DNA of 64,000 bases from Magnolia sinica (lineage: Eukaryota; Streptophyta; Magnoliopsida; Magnoliales; Magnoliaceae). Positions 11,781 to 24,803 of the stretch are shown one piece after another. A program made the translations under genes and the position numbers. The stretch is from assembly GCF_029962835.1 (NCBI RefSeq), contig NC_080588.1, positions 12,418,001-12,482,000 on the forward strand, in the 5' to 3' direction. Numbering within the stretch: the first letter of the stretch is position 1; each line of letters begins with the position of its first letter. The notes beneath the pieces are model-generated. The model made no database searches, was not told the DNA's origin, and worked only from the letters and a program-made list of their open reading frames with translations.

Positions 11781-12050
11781 TTGCAATAAGAAACTCAAGG
11801 AAACAAGAAGATACAAAGGATGTAGAGTGGGGTTTTGCTGGACCAGATTTTTCAAAATAAAATCCCAAAATTGCAATGAAAGATCAAATAGATTACTCTA
11901 AGAGTGAAAATGAAGTAATATAGACTAGAATCTACAAGAAAAACATAAATAACGCACTAACCTTAAATATCTAAGTTGGTGGCTTCGACTGGTCAGGCGT
12001 TGGCTCATTGGAGAGGGAATAGGAAATGAGGAAGATGAGATTTTTTTCAA

Positions 12051-12143
12051 AATTATAAAAGACCCAACGCGCTCCACGACTAGTCTTGAGCTGTCCTCAA
12101 CCGGTCATACCACGACTGGTCAAGTACAACCACGATTGGTCGT
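12051..12143 (-). promoter_or_regulatory. Internal palindromic box cluster with TATA-like sequence before ORF3
   Basis: ACGACTAGTC-, CAACCGGTCA-, ACGACTGGTC- and ACGATTGGTCGT-type boxes start at 12076, 12097, 12112 and 12132. On the - strand they are followed at once by TTTTATAATT (12060-12051) and a CT-rich leader, then ORF3. One more partial box is at 11987. This copies the order seen in the LTR U3. Internal promoter function is inference. Confidence 0.5.
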
Positions 12144-12242
12144 GTACAGGAAAAAACATGTATTTTTTCATAAAAATTTATAATTTAACCATATAAAGTA
12201 TCAAATATATATATACACTATGATACATACATGCATGAATAA

Positions 12243-15200
12243 TCAATTTCGAATGTACATACCAAGATCAAATTTTAATTTATTAAACCTACTTTTGTCG
12301 AGCGATTTAGTGAAAATGTCAACAAGTTGAGTCTCAGTCGGAATGTATTCTAAAGGTATTATTTTTTCTTCCACTAATTCACGAATATAATGATACCTAA
12401 TGTCAATGTGCTTGGTACGTGAATGTTGGATTGGATTTTTTGAAATATTTATCACACTGGAATTATCCCAATATAATATCATTGATTCCTGTGCAATTCC
12501 ATAATCGCTTAACATACGTTTCATCCAAACAAGCTGAGTACATGCATTTCCTACTACGATGTATTCAGCCTCAGTAGTAGAAAGCGATATAGAACTTTAT
12601 TTCTTGTGGAACCAAGAAAATAAACAATTTTCAATATAAAATAACCACCACTAGTTGATTTCTTATCATCGATATTACCAGCCCAAGCAGCATCAGAGTA
12701 CCCAGCCAATTGAACACTAATATCATATGGATACCAGAGACCCAATTTAGTAGTACTTACAACATATCTCATAATCCGCTTGACCGCAGTTAGATGTGAC
12801 TCTTTAGGGTTAGACTGATATCTAGCGCAAATACCAACACTTAAAGCAATATCAGGTCTACTAGTAGTTAAATAAAGTAGACTACCAATCATACTTCTAT
12901 ATAGTCTAGGATCCACATCTTTACCTATAGAGTCCTTCGAGAGTCTTAAAGATGTACTCATAGGAGTATCAAAGTTCTTACCATTCTCAAATCCAAACCT
13001 TTTAATCAAGTTCAAGGCATAATTGGTTTGAGAAATAAAAATACCATCAGGTTGTTGTTTTACTTGCAACCCTAGGAAATAGTTTAATTCCCCAACTATG
13101 CTTATTTCGAACTTAGATTTCATTAAATTTGCAAACTCAACAGTCATGGTAGTACATGTTGATCCATAAATAATATCATCAACATAGATTTGAACCATTA
13201 AGATATCATCATTATGTTTCTTAACAAAGAGCGTCTTATCGACACTACCCATTTTAAAATTATGAATTAGTAAAAACTTAGTCAATTTTTCGTACCATGC
13301 CCTGGGAGCTTGTTTTAAACCGTAAAGAACCTTTTTAAGGCGATACACATGATCAGTGTTCTTAGGGTCTTCAAAACCCATTGGTTGTTCCACATACACT
13401 TCTTCATGTAGATCACCATTTAAGAAGGCACTTTTTACATCCATTTGATAAATTTTAAACTTCTTAAAGCATACAATGGATATAAAAAGTATGATTAACT
13501 CAAGACAAGCTACTGGGGCAAAGGTTTCATTATAATCAATGCCTTCTATTTGAGTGTACCCTTGTACAACCAGTCTAGCCATGTTTCGAATAATATTACC
13601 AAGTTCATCAGACTTATTTTTAAAAATCCACTTAGTTTCTGTAGTCTGTTTATCTTTAACTCTAGGAACTAGACACCAAACATCATTTATCACAAATTGG
13701 TTAAGCTCTTCTTACATCGCAACTATCTAGTTTTCGTCAGAAAGAACTTCTTTTACGTTAGCCGGTTCTATCTGGGATGTGAAGCACATGTAATTACATA
13801 TGTCTTCTAGTTGTCTACGAGTGCGCACACCAGTGAGAGGGTTTCCAAGAATCTGAGTAGTTGGATGATCTTTAACAGACTTCTGTTCAGTATTAGTTTG
13901 ATTTGATGAAGTATCTGGTTTGTCAATTAAAAGAACTTCATTATTATCTGAACTTGGGGTAGGTGTATTCAAATGATTGTCTATGACCACATTTATAAAT
14001 TCTTGAATCACACCAGTCCTTTTATTCAGTACGCGATATGCACGACTGTTTAAAAAATATCCTAAAAAGATTCCTTCATCACTTTTTGTGTCAAATTTTT
14101 CAAGATTTTCACAGTCACACAAAATATAGCACTTGCTGCCAAAAACTCGAAAGTATTTGACAGTAGGCTTCTTATCAAACTAAAGTTCATAAGTAGTTTT
14201 ATTATTAGATTTACATGCATAAACTCGGTTAATAATATAGCACACAGTATTTACGGCTTTAGCCCAAAGATTTAGGGAGCTTCATACTATTCAACATTAC
14301 ATTTCCTATTTCTTGAAACACTCTATTTTTTCTCTCCATAATTCCATTTTGTTGTGATGTTTTGGGAGCAAAGAATTCATGCGATATTCCCTGATTGCTA
14401 CAGAATTTCTCAAAACTGCTATTCTCAAATTCAGATCCATGATCACTACGAATTTTACTGACTTGAGAACCTTTTTCAGTTTGAATCCGCTTGAGCACTC
14501 TTTTTACTTCATCAAGGGTTTCTGATTTATCCCTTAAGAAGGCTATCCATGTGAATCTGGTATAATCATCCACGATCACCAGAATGTATTTTTTGCCACC
14601 TCAACTCTCCGACCTGGTTGGTCCTATAAGATCCATTTGAAGAAGTTCGAGTGATCTTGATGTGGCATTGGAGTTCACTTTCTTATGAGGGCTCCTTGTT
14701 TGTTTGCCAATCTGGCATTCGCCACATTTTGTCTACTTTATGTATTTTAGATAGACCTCTTATTAGTTCTTTTTTGCTCAATCTATATAGATTACACTAG
14801 TGTACTTGTCCAAGGCGTTTATGCCATAATTCCGTTTCATCGGTATGGACCATGTAACACAATTGATTATATAAGCTACCATCGCATATAATATAGCAGT
14901 TTTCATAAGTCCTGCGACCAGTTAATATAACAGAACCCTTTTTGTTTAAAATTTCACAACCTTGATTTGAAAATTTCACACTATGATTGTTATCGCATAT
15001 TTGAGATATGCTTAACAGGTTGTGTTTTAGTCCCTCCACATATAAAACATTCTTAAATAAGGGAAGATTATAGAGTTGAACCATACCTTGGCCAATAATC
15101 TTGCAGTTGCTACCATCACCAAATGTGACTGACCCATCAGTCGTATCTTTAAGATCGGTAAATATAGCCTTGTCGCATATCATATGCCTGGAGCATTCAC

Positions 15201-15290
15201 TATCTAGGTACCACTTTGAATGACTTGTTGCTTTGAAAGCAGTGTGAGCAACCAAGCAAGTAACCTTAGGAACCCATTTCATAACAGTTT
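12243..15290 (-). pseudogene. SIRE-type pol: protease, integrase, RT, RNase H (frameshifted)
   Basis: Polyprotein order on the - strand is copia-type. Protease at about 15230-15100 has YLDSECSRHM where D-[ST]-G is expected, so the glycine next to the catalytic Asp is Glu. Integrase core at 14579-14259 keeps D..D..E (VDDYTRF, RSDHGSEF, NGIMERKN). RT at 13693-12700 keeps YVDDIIYGS and the motif [11 protein letters not shown]. RNase H starts at about 12640, then shifts frame near 12600 and continues at 12524-12243 (DNSSVINISKNP, RTKHIDIRYH). Other breaks lie near 13700, 14130-14250, 14590-14790. Products would act in cytoplasmic particles (reverse transcription) and nucleus (integration). Not functional as read. 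Confidence 0.9.
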
Positions 15291-15429
15291 TAGGTTTAGG
15301 AGAATTGTTGGTCTTCTTCTGTCTGTTGTTGTAAGAATGACCTACTAAGATTTTAAAAGCTCTTTAAGCAAATCAACTATTTTTTCAGCTAAAGGGTTTT
15401 GGTTCTGATTTTTATAATTGACAAAGTTT

Positions 15430-16997
15430 CTTTTAGGTTATTGAAAAGTTTTAGCATTTTTAGAAAAACCTTGAATAGTACTTTTCCCTTTTGAGTTAGG
15501 GGTTTCTCCTTTCACAAACTTAGGAGGAGTATTCTTTTGTTTAGAAGGTATATTCTTAGGATCTGTCGCCACATTTTCTAGATCCAGATAAGAGTTTTTC
15601 AAACTTTGAATCTCTTTGGGCATACTTTCATGTATCCTTTAAACTTAAAAGTGAAGAGTTTTCAAGTTTAAGTTTGTCATTTTCAGATTTAAGATTTTGA
15701 ATCAGGGAGGTTTTGAATTCTAAATCGCATTTAGTCTTTTCAAAATAATCTGAAATATGAGATTTTTCTAAACAAGAGACTCATAATTTTCTTTAAGCTT
15801 CAAAAATTTTTCTTTTTGAAGTTTAAGTTTGATAGCAATTTTACAACTTTCCTTGTATAGGGCATTGTAAGCATCTTGAAGATCATCTTCATTTTCACAA
15901 TCACTATTTAGATTTTCTTCACTTGTTAAATCATCACTATTTGAAAATGTGAATTTGGCTAGAGTCATAAGAGCTTTAACGTCATTGCCTGACTCGGTTT
16001 CAGAATCTTCTGATTCAGAAGAGGCTTTAGAATCAAAGGATTCATCCCAAGTAGCCAACATACCCTTCTTTTTGGGTTTGGCCTTTTTAGGACACTTGTT
16101 TGCCAAATGCCCATATTCTTAGTAGTTGTAACACTGACTGTCTTTTAATGATTTCTAAGATTTAGGTTTAGGTTTAGATCTTTTCTTATTATTAGCTTTT
16201 TGAACATCAACCTTCTTTTTTACTTTTGAAAATTTTGTAAAAATTTTTTGCCAAAAGGACCATATCATCTTCAGAGTTTTCTAAATCAGAATTTTCTTGA
16301 AAATTATTTTTAGAATATTTAAGAGCAATCAATTTTCCTTTTGGAGCTTTAAAAGTTAAGTCATAAGTCTGTAAAGAGCTAACTAATTCATCTACCCTCA
16401 TATTGTCCGTATCACGAAGCTCCTGGATCGCGGTTACCTTAGAATTGAACCGTTCAGGAAGTGAGTGTAGTATCTTTGCACACACTTTACTTTCTAGGAT
16501 TTTATCACCATGACCCCACATAGAGTTCACAATGTCATTTAATCTAGTGTAGAAGTCCATAAACATTTCATTTTCCTCCATATGAATTTCTTCAAATTTG
16601 GTAGTGAGGATTTGGACTTTAGATTTCTTAACGATTGATGTACCCTCGTGTGTCATTCTAATATATCCCAGGCTTGCTTTGCAGAATCATAGGATATAAT
16701 TCTTTTGAACTCATCAGGTGATAGTGCGTAAGTGATTGCATTTAGTGCTTTTGCATTTGCACTACTCTCACTTTTCTAAAGTGTGGTCCAAGAAAAATAA
16801 GTTGTTATTCTCATTGTTTTTGAACCATCGATACCAGTCACTTCAGTGGTAGGAGGGGTCCATTCATTCACTGTGGCTAGCCACACACTTTCATCCATGG
16901 ATTTAAAGAAAATCCTCATCCTGGCTTTCCAATAGGCATAATTGGTGTCATCAAATGGTGGAGGCCTAGTGACTGAAAGGCTATCAAAATTTGACAT
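15430..16997 (-). pseudogene. SIRE-type gag, broken
   Basis: Begins MSNFDSLSVTRPPPF and includes the copia gag region (YWKARMRIFFKS, then a long helical capsid-like part at 16656-16207). It is followed by a zinc knuckle near 16140-16090 and an acidic SESEDSETES tail. The knuckle reads CYNY-stop-EYGHLANKC, so the second Cys has become Tyr and the next codon a stop, both explainable by G-to-A or similar transitions. Further stops or shifts lie near 16775, 16660, 16150 and 15640. Gag would form the cytoplasmic particle. The start chosen is 87 bp inside the 5' LTR boundary and is preceded by the primer-binding site. Confidence 0.8.
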
Positions 16998-17067
16998 TTT
17001 ATAAATAACTTAGATCGTTAGCTCAAGAAATGAATCCAAGAATAAAGAATTAAAAATGAGCTATTAG

Positions 17068-17079
17068 GCTCTGATACCA
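17068..17079 (-). other. Primer-binding site (tRNA-iMet)
   Basis: TGGTATCAGAGC on the - strand, two bases inside the 5' LTR, complementary to initiator-Met tRNA, the usual copia primer. Confidence 0.9.
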
Positions 17080-17081
17080 CT

Positions 17082-19032
17082 TAAAAAGGCCAAGCTATAT
17101 GTCCTAGCCGGAGGGGGGGGGGGTGAATAGGACTATGCCAAATTAAACTTTTAACAACGGAAACTAAAGAATATGATAGCCAACAAAAGAAATGAAACAA
17201 ATCACAATACAGAAATGTAAACTAACCTTAAATTCAAGTCTTGAGAGGCTGATACAAATGTTGTTCCAAGGACAACCTTGCACCATAAAAACCAAGGGTT
17301 TATGGCAGGACAACCTTACTAGAACGACAAGTATCAATATCCTAAACTGAAGAGGAATAATAAATGGAAATAGCAGAAAGTAATGTCTAAACTATTACAA
17401 CACTCCCACAATATTTGAAATGTAAATATTACAACATTCACATCCACACATACATCCCACAATTCTGAATGATAAAAGATAGAACATATTAAACGAACAT
17501 TCAAACCACAAGACACAAAGAATTATAATGGTTCGCTTATGTGTACACCAACTGTTAAATAATAGCCACACAGCTACTCCACTCCTAATATCCTCACACA
17601 GGGGATGTTAGCGTTCACTATCAAAATAGGTTTCACATGTTCAGCTAAAACCTTCACAATTGTGTCTTTTATATGGGCTTACACAATTCAAAAACCCCAC
17701 TTTCTGAGTTTTCTTGCTCTCCTTAGATAACCAACATAATGAGATTTTTCTGTCTTAACCTCAAACAAAACCAAAATAATTGAATTTACAATAAATGTAA
17801 AATACCTGGATTTCTCCTTTTGTTGTAGCCCGGAAGAACCAATTGGAGTAGAAGTTAGAATGTAAAGTTCAATGTCCAATACTCACTTTGATATGGTTTT
17901 AAGTTCTAATTGATTTTAAATTAAACCAGTTAGGCTAGCTATATTTGATTTTGATTCCAAGAAGAAGGAATACAACAATTCCTCTTTTCAATTTAGATTG
18001 GAATATAGAAACAAAATCAAATTAAATAAGCTAATGAAAGAGAATATTAAATAAACATAATGTAACTTAAAAATAAACACAAACTTATCTCAGAGTGATG
18101 CCTTGATTTTACTTGAATTGAGTTATCAATCTCTGAAATTCGTCGTCTATTTATAGATGCAAAAATCACGCCTACGACTGGTCCTGAGTACTCCACGACT
18201 GGTGGTAGATGAAACAGAGTTTTGAATTTTCAAGTGGGATTGAAACAGACGGTTACACGACCGGTCGTAGGGTGTCTACAACTGGTCGTAAGACCTCTAC
18301 GACTAGTCGTAGAAAACCCACGACTGATCGTAGGACTCAAGGATTCGTTGTTGTAGTTTGAGTCGAAGAACTAAGACTGGTCGAATGACTAGTCGACACT
18401 GTTCACATGACCGGTCAAATAGAGTCCATGACTGGTCGTAGATGAATAGAAAATTCTGAACAATTGCAACAAACTTAGGACGGGTTCTAAATTTTCTAGG
18501 ACTGGTTGAACCAGTACTAGGACTAGTCGAACAAGGTCCAGGACTAGTTATAGAACAGACCAAATACTTATAAAGTGATTTAATATGAATTATGTATTCA
18601 AAATAACCTACCCTAAGGTCAATCTAAGGTCTATCAGACCTAAGACATGAAGTATGAACATTGAAACTTCACTCAATCAGATGAAGGTTGACCTTTGAAC
18701 CTTATGAAGCTTAAGATCTCTACTTGATGTAACTTGATCTTAAGATCTTCTACAGCTTGGATTTGTCTTCTTAGAATGTACTTCATTTTTAAACATCATC
18801 TTTAGACTTGAACAAGCGCTCTTTTGATTGACGTAGTTCTGAACATTGAAGCTTACAGAAGAGGATCAAGTACATGACCTTGCATTTCTTGAAGTAGATC
18901 ACCGTACTTGACTTGAAGCATTGATGCAGTGTCTTGAACATCCATATAACAACAAACTACACAAGACACATATAGAGGTTTTGGCACCACAAAATTTGAC
19001 AACCAAAGGAGCATGAGACCATAACACTTACA
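17082..19032 (-). repeat. 5' LTR of the SIRE-type element
   Basis: 1,951 bp, matching 8250-10186 base for base apart from scattered substitutions and small indels. Its first bases on the + strand are TAAAAAGGCC, so the terminal TG has become TA. Palindromic boxes start at 18257, 18278, 18299 and 18320, again exactly 21 bp apart, upstream of the - strand TATA box at 18148-18155. Confidence 0.92.
18176..18560 (-). promoter_or_regulatory. 21-bp-phased palindromic boxes in U3 (5' LTR)
   Basis: Counterpart of the array at 9342-9719. The ACGACCGGTCGT box at 18257 is a perfect 12-bp dyad. Others carry one or two substitutions. As the 5' LTR, this copy would drive the element. Confidence 0.85.
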
Positions 19033-20942
19033 GAAGCATTAGAATTGAATTGCCTTGCCTTGCTTAGTTTAATTGTTAATTAGTTTAAGATAAACAATTA
19101 GTTCCCCCCCCCAAAGGACATAACATTCATTCCTTAAGCTTCCACACGTAGAGCCATGGTAATCTTATTACACCACGGGCAAAATTTCAATGGGCCCCAC
19201 TAATGCTTAGAGCAAGCATAATATTGATTTTGATGTTCACGTCATCCATGGTAAATTGTGGTAATGAGATTTGAAAACATAGCTTCTATTAAGGAATCCA
19301 AAAATGGTGAAAGGATGGTAAATGAAATCCATTTACCACCTCCGTACCACTCTCCAAACGCACTTATTTTATGTATTTACCATCAATTCCCACCATTTCC
19401 TTAGTGCTAAACAACCTCTTGCACAACAATGTGAGATATACAAATATAATGAATTTTAAAATCCACCAAAAATCCCACTGCATCTCCTACTAAGATGGTA
19501 GGTTTGAGTACGTAAGACCTGAAATTAATCCAATCATTACCATCCATTTCAATCCCCCAATAAAATATATATCCCATACCTGAAATTAATCCAATCATTA
19601 CCATCCATTTCAACCCCCGAATAAAATATATATCCCACCAAACCCATCATTGAGGCCTGTTTGGTATGTGGGCTTAAAAGGGATTAAGTGGGATGGAATT
19701 GCATTTGGTCCATTTTAAATTTCATCCGTCATTTGGGAAGGACGAGAGTGGTTGAGATTAGGTGGGATGGAATTACATTTGATTTCATGATGGATTTTCG
19801 GTGGATTTTGAAATATACTAAACATGTGAGCCCACATCGATGCATGTGTTTTATCCATGCCATCAACTCATATGCGCCTTTACATGTGACATTACAAGTG
19901 ATCGACATCCATAATGAATCTGGCTCATTGATTATAATTTCATGGTCCACCAAACATGGTTTTACTTAATCGAGTGTTTTTCATATGGTAAGAATTTTAT
20001 CCCAAACATGGTATTAGATGGCCAAAATATAGGGTTGAAACTAGGTCGGGTTGGGTCGAGTCGATGCTCAACCCTAGCCCAACCCAAGGTTCCTATACCT
20101 TAACCTTAACCTAACCCAACCCAACCTCAGGTTACTAATTCTCAACCCAAACCCAACCCAAGCAAGCTTTGTCGGGTTGGCTAGGTTGATATATGCTAAT
20201 ATTTTCATTATTACATTAGTCTATTATATTTTCAAAATACATCTTATTTTTTGTACCTAAGATTTCATTAATTATATATGTAATTATTTATCGTAAAAAA
20301 TTTCATTTTTATAAACAAACAAGCTAAAATATTTATAGGACAACTTTTTTAAAAGTCCTATTATGTAGCACACAATCTATTTGGGAGATATATTCAGTAT
20401 ATGTTGTTGAATTAAGTCATTGGAACTGACATGGACCAATGAAATCTGACGACGGCATTGGAATTTTTTGTGCATTCATCACAGATGATCCATACTTAAT
20501 TATAACTAATTATAATTTATAAGTAACTTATATATCATATAGATTAGGTTCAATCCAAAAAATCAAGACCTCAACTCAATTCCAACCCAAATTTTATCAA
20601 GTAATCGTTCGTATAGTCCACGTCTAAGACTTTCGGCCTGACTTTCGGCCCTATCAAAATACCATGGTATTTATTACAACGTAGTAATGGTGGTAATCCC
20701 ATGTAATACAATTCCATATTATTTTATCCCACGGATTAATTGTCCTATGGTGTAATATGCCCGGTGAACTTTCACTCCTAACTGTCATCGAATTTTCCGT
20801 AGATTTGGTCCGCTCAGAAAAGAAGACATAGGCGCAGCAGTAATGTTAAATCATGGAACCCCACCAGGTCAGAGATATTTAAGGCGCCGCACGGCATTCC
20901 ACCGTGACTGGTACAGCCACAGAGCTAACATGGGTCCAAATC
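19033..20942. other. No gene seen; MITE-like and simple repeats
   Basis: The LTR-like flank of 8249 resumes here for at least 100 bp. A 61-bp unit is tandemly duplicated at 19517-19577 and 19578-19638. A GGCCTGTTTGGTATGTGGG end typical of small MITEs starts at about 19656 but its partner end was not found. At 20040-20190 there are AACCCAACCCAACC-type repeats. The rest is AT-rich and uninformative. Confidence 0.5.
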
Positions 20943-21480
20943 GGGAACGGATTGGCTACTCCCCATGACACCAGCCCGGTGGCTGGTGTTTGGTGGTCTT
21001 TAGGCCCCAACATGATGTACGTGTTTCATCCATTCTGTTCATCCATTTTTAAAGATCATTTTATGGCTTGACTGTAAAAATAATATGGATATAAATCTCA
21101 GGTGGATCACACCACAGGAAAAAAAAGTGATTGGATATCCATCATTTAAATCCTCCTAAGGCCCACTGTACTGTTTGTCTGACATCCAATCTGTTGATTA
21201 GGTCATAAAGATCCAGATGAAGGGAAAAAACAAAGATCAGCTTGATCCAATACTTTTATGGCCCCCAAAAAGTTTTTAATAGTCGACGTTCATTCAACAT
21301 TGTTTCCTTTAATGTGGTCCACTTGAGATTGGGGTATACCTCATTTGTTGTATAATATTATAAAATGATCTATAAAAATAGATAGACGGCATGGATGAAA
21401 CACATACATCACGGTGGGGCCCATAGACCACCGAACACCAGCCATTGGCTGGTGGCAGGGGGAGTAGCCAATCCGTTTCC
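20943..21480. mobile_element. MULE-type MITE A1, 538 bp, long TIRs, perfect 9-bp TSD
   Basis: The two halves are inverted copies of each other over most of the length, starting GGGAACGGATTGGCTACTCC and ending in its complement (..GGAGTAGCCAATCCGTTTCC). GTCCAAATC flanks it at 20934-20942 and 21481-21489. Long terminal inverted repeats with 9-bp duplications are the hallmark of Mutator-like elements. It is non-coding. A second copy is at 41360-41898. Confidence 0.9.
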
Positions 21481-21589
21481 GTCCAAATCTCGGTTCCTGA
21501 CAACAGTGCCTTAGCTCACCGATGGCGACACGTTTCGCCTCCCTACAGTTTGGTGCAGTTGTATGTTATTATATACGAGACATCTCCAT

Positions 21590-22211
21590 GAAGGCGAAAT
21601 AGCTGGTATACGGCACACGAGCGAAATGGCTGGTCTAGATAGGTGTCGTGCGAGGACGAGCGCTGACGCTCCTCGAGCTCCAGCTGAAGTTGTACGATCG
21701 GTTCAAATGAGATCAAACTTACATGCGCTTAAAATGTAGTTATAATATCCATATAATTCATGGATACTGTGGGATCATAACGGAGGGTGAAACGAAAAAT
21801 AATTCACATAAAAGGTTTAAGTGAACGACATCAGAAATAGCAATAGGATAATGATTCTCACCGCCAAAACATATATAGGGCCCACCCTAATGTTTATTTT
21901 TCATTACCTTTGTTTATAAGGTCACACATGTCCAAATCAAGAAGAAAAACAAATATCTTAGTAATCCAAAACTTAACTCCCAAAAAAAGTTTCAATATTG
22001 GTATTTCAAAAGGGTTTCAATATTGCTTGGACGTTCATTACCCCGCAGCCTTTTTGCAGTCTGGTTCATTTTATCTTTACGTCAATTGTATTTTTAACTT
22101 CTTGCCGAGCTCTCCAAATAAAAGTACGTTGGGGGAGATAACGCATACCTCGCGATGGGACCGATAGAAGCTGTTGACTTACCAGGTGTAGGAGATTGGT
22201 GGTGGCTGGTA
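21590..22211. mobile_element. MULE-type MITE B1 (left part), split by the CACTA element
   Basis: Begins near AATAGCTGGTATAC and runs in the reverse sense of B2 (41908-42538). It is interrupted at the CACTA target GTA (22209-22211). It resumes at 41192 (CATCAGCCAATATGCTT) and ends near 41210, giving a total of about 640 bp, close to B2. No convincing 9-bp duplication remains. Confidence 0.7.
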
Positions 22212-22319
22212 CACTACAAGAAATACTAGTATCAGGGGCGTTTTTACCACAGGCGGCTATAACAAACGCCGTTGTAAATGGAAATCAGGGGCGTTTTTAT
22301 GTGGCCGCCCGTGTAAGAT

Positions 22320-22760
22320 GAATCCACCACCGCACCTTCCAATTTTTATTTTTTATTTTTTTTAAAAAAACCTAAAATCTATTTTACCCCAAATCGCGCG
22401 CCCGAAATCCGAAATCGCGCTTCTTCTCCCGCACGCCCGAACTCCAAATTGCACTTCTTCTCCCGCGCGCCTCCTCTCCAAAACCCTTCTCCCCTCTTTC
22501 TATTCCTCGTTTGTAGCACTCCCTTTCTCATCTCTCCCTCTTGTCTCCTGCGCTTCTCCCATCTTTGATTTGAAACTATCCATCTCCCATCTCCAAATCT
22601 CATTCTCTCTCTTATTTCTCTTCCTTTCTTCTCATTCTCAGGGTTCTTAGATCAGATCTACAGCTACAGATCGAGTAGGCCCAGTAACCTACGGACGTGG
22701 TCATCAACGGTAAAGAGAAAAGAAGAAATCTAAGAAGGCACTTGAAGGTACTCTCTCTTT
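22320..22760 (+). other. CT-rich leader-like region of the CACTA element
   Basis: Just inside the left subterminal repeats the + strand becomes strongly pyrimidine-rich with CTCTC runs (22420-22640, 22750-22780). This is typical of a plant 5' untranslated leader. No start codon with a recognisable protein follows. Confidence 0.4.
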
Positions 22761-23378
22761 CTCTCTATTTTCCTCTTTTGATGACCAGAAATTGGGCAGC
22801 ATCCATGGCAGCGGTAGCCATGTCCGCCACTGTCCATGGCCCCCTATGTGTTTGAAGAAATGCTTCAACCACGATTGGTAAATAAATAGGCCCTCACACC
22901 CAAAGCAAATATGTTGGCTAGACCTGGGGCACCTTCTTTCGATTAACTATTTAGTCCTGTCAATCAATCGTATCACCTTCCCTTTAGGTTTCGTAACATT
23001 GATTTGCAATGGGGATGTAGATCATACAAAGCTTTTCTTGCAGAAGCCTTTGTCCATGGACGTCTACAAATCACCCATTTTCAATCATCAGTTTGTCCCT
23101 CTGCGGATTTATTGTCTTTTATTCAAAAAGGTCCATTGGCCACTCATCATGTGGGTGATCGATGGCATGTGCAAACATATTGTGGCTTTGCTTTGAGCCT
23201 TTCTCCAGTAGCCGGGTGCAGTGCCATTATCTTCTGATTTTCTACTCCCCTGTTTTTCTTTTCTTTTTCTTTTTTTTTGGTCTGATTTTGTCCTTTTTCA
23301 TATGATAGGAGTGGCATGCTGTTTAGGTGGGCCCTCCCGAATCATCATATTGTATACTTGTCCATATCAATATACAAC

Positions 23379-23417
<39 letters not shown>

Positions 23418-24803
23418 AATCACACTTAACATAATTATACACAGGTATTCCATAGAAAAACTATGTATGCTTTCTTTAACTAAATACTGATGTGCTTGTC
23501 ATCTATCTGTATATTATCTTAGAGCCCTGGCAGGGTTAATCATTGTAGGAATTTGGTTCTTACTCCCAAAACATGCAAGTGTGGCAATATGTATGAGTTT
23601 GGGGCATTCATTAAGTGGACCCCTCCATGTAGCCAAAAATCAGGTTGATGAGGTCTCTAGTGGGTCTCATGTAAAAGAAAGATGGATGATTAAAGGAACT
23701 AGCAAGGCCGGGGAACATTAGACATTCCATCTTCCGAAACCAACACTTTGGATATTATTTGACATACAATAATCTCTATATGCCTATTATGGATCTTTAG
23801 AATGGATGAATAGGATCATCAAGCTTCATTATGATTAGGGATTTTGTAGGAATTAGTAAGTATAATTTTTTTTCCCCTCTCTTCTTCTTTTCTATCATGA
23901 ATATGTAAAACAAGCCCTAAAAGGCAAATGCTATTTTTCTTATACTCCATCTTCCTTGTAAGAAGACAGCCATAGTGTAAACATTTTACTTTTTCCATAG
24001 TATAAGCTGTTTACTTTTTGGTTAGTTGTTTGTTTATACTTTGCATGCTTACACTACTATAACAGAAACTAGCAAACTGATGTAGAACATGGCACAGATA
24101 CATTCCTGGCATGGTTGGACTAAAAGAAGGTGGAATCTAAATTGATCATAATTAAATCTCTTCTCCTTATAAATGATTTTGCTAACTCCGGCAAAACAGC
24201 GAGCTTGCAACTGATGTTGCACCCATGGGCTCAGTTATTTCCTGAAATCAGCCAACATCTTTCCTCTAAAAAAAATATTATTTTGCTTTTAACCATTTCA
24301 TCGTGTCATAATTGTTATTGTTTTTGTTGTTAACACCATGTAATTTTACTTCTAGCTCATGTAGATTTTGTTCAAATCTGGCCCTATGATAACTCATTTA
24401 TTTCGTGCTGTTATCATCTTGGGTTGCTGCTATTAAGGCAATGCATGATGTTATTTATCTTCGCCATCATCTAGAGAAGGCAAGTTCAGTCCCTTCACCT
24501 TTTGGTCCATTGTATGAACTCATTGTAATAGATATTTGGTTCCTAGAGAGTCAAGATTTCAGAAACTGTGGATGCCCCACTCTATATTAGGTAATTGTGC
24601 CCTATTTTAATGGCAAAAATGCACCCAATTCAGAAACTGTGGAAGCCCCACTCTATATTAGGTGGAAAGCAGAAAGTCCATCAAACTGGCTTCAAATGAC
24701 AAGTGAGCTCATTTATCAAAACAGAAATGAGCATGTTGCAATCACTTAATAATGTCTCCCTTGCAGGTTCCATTCTTGTTTCGACTTTGGCATCACCACT
24801 TAC
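22761..24803. other. CACTA interior without recognised gene
   Basis: Open stretches near 22999-23237 do not match a family I know. A 26-base A run is at 23384-23409. A 40-bp phrase (CAGAAACTGTGGA.GCCCCAC) is duplicated at about 24560-24597 and 24630-24662. Captured host sequence is possible but unsupported. Confidence 0.4.

Larger units (their letters stand above)
8250..19032 (-). mobile_element. SIRE/Maximus-type Ty1-copia retrotransposon, full length, decayed
   Basis: A 10,783-bp element with 1.94-kb direct LTRs, tRNA-iMet primer-binding site, gag, pol in copia order (protease, integrase, RT, RNase H), a further ORF 3' of pol, and a polypurine tract. The 5-bp flanks are GAAGT (8245-8249) and GAAGC (19033-19037), a target duplication with one transition. 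Lineage is inferred from the gag type, the long LTRs and the extra 3' ORF. All genes carry stops or frameshifts, so it is not autonomous. A related solo LTR lies at 38756-40722. Confidence 0.9.

Noticed and set aside
20090..20160. AACCCAACCC runs resembling telomeric repeat
   Set aside because: The units are irregular (CCAACCC, not CCCTAAA) and scattered; this is ordinary degenerate repeat.
22999..23237. Possible captured gene inside CACTA
   Set aside because: Two frames are open but neither matches a family I recognise and no flanking splice sites are convincing.
23384..23409. A26 tract as a LINE or SINE tail
   Set aside because: No upstream LINE domain or Pol III boxes and no flanking target duplication were found.
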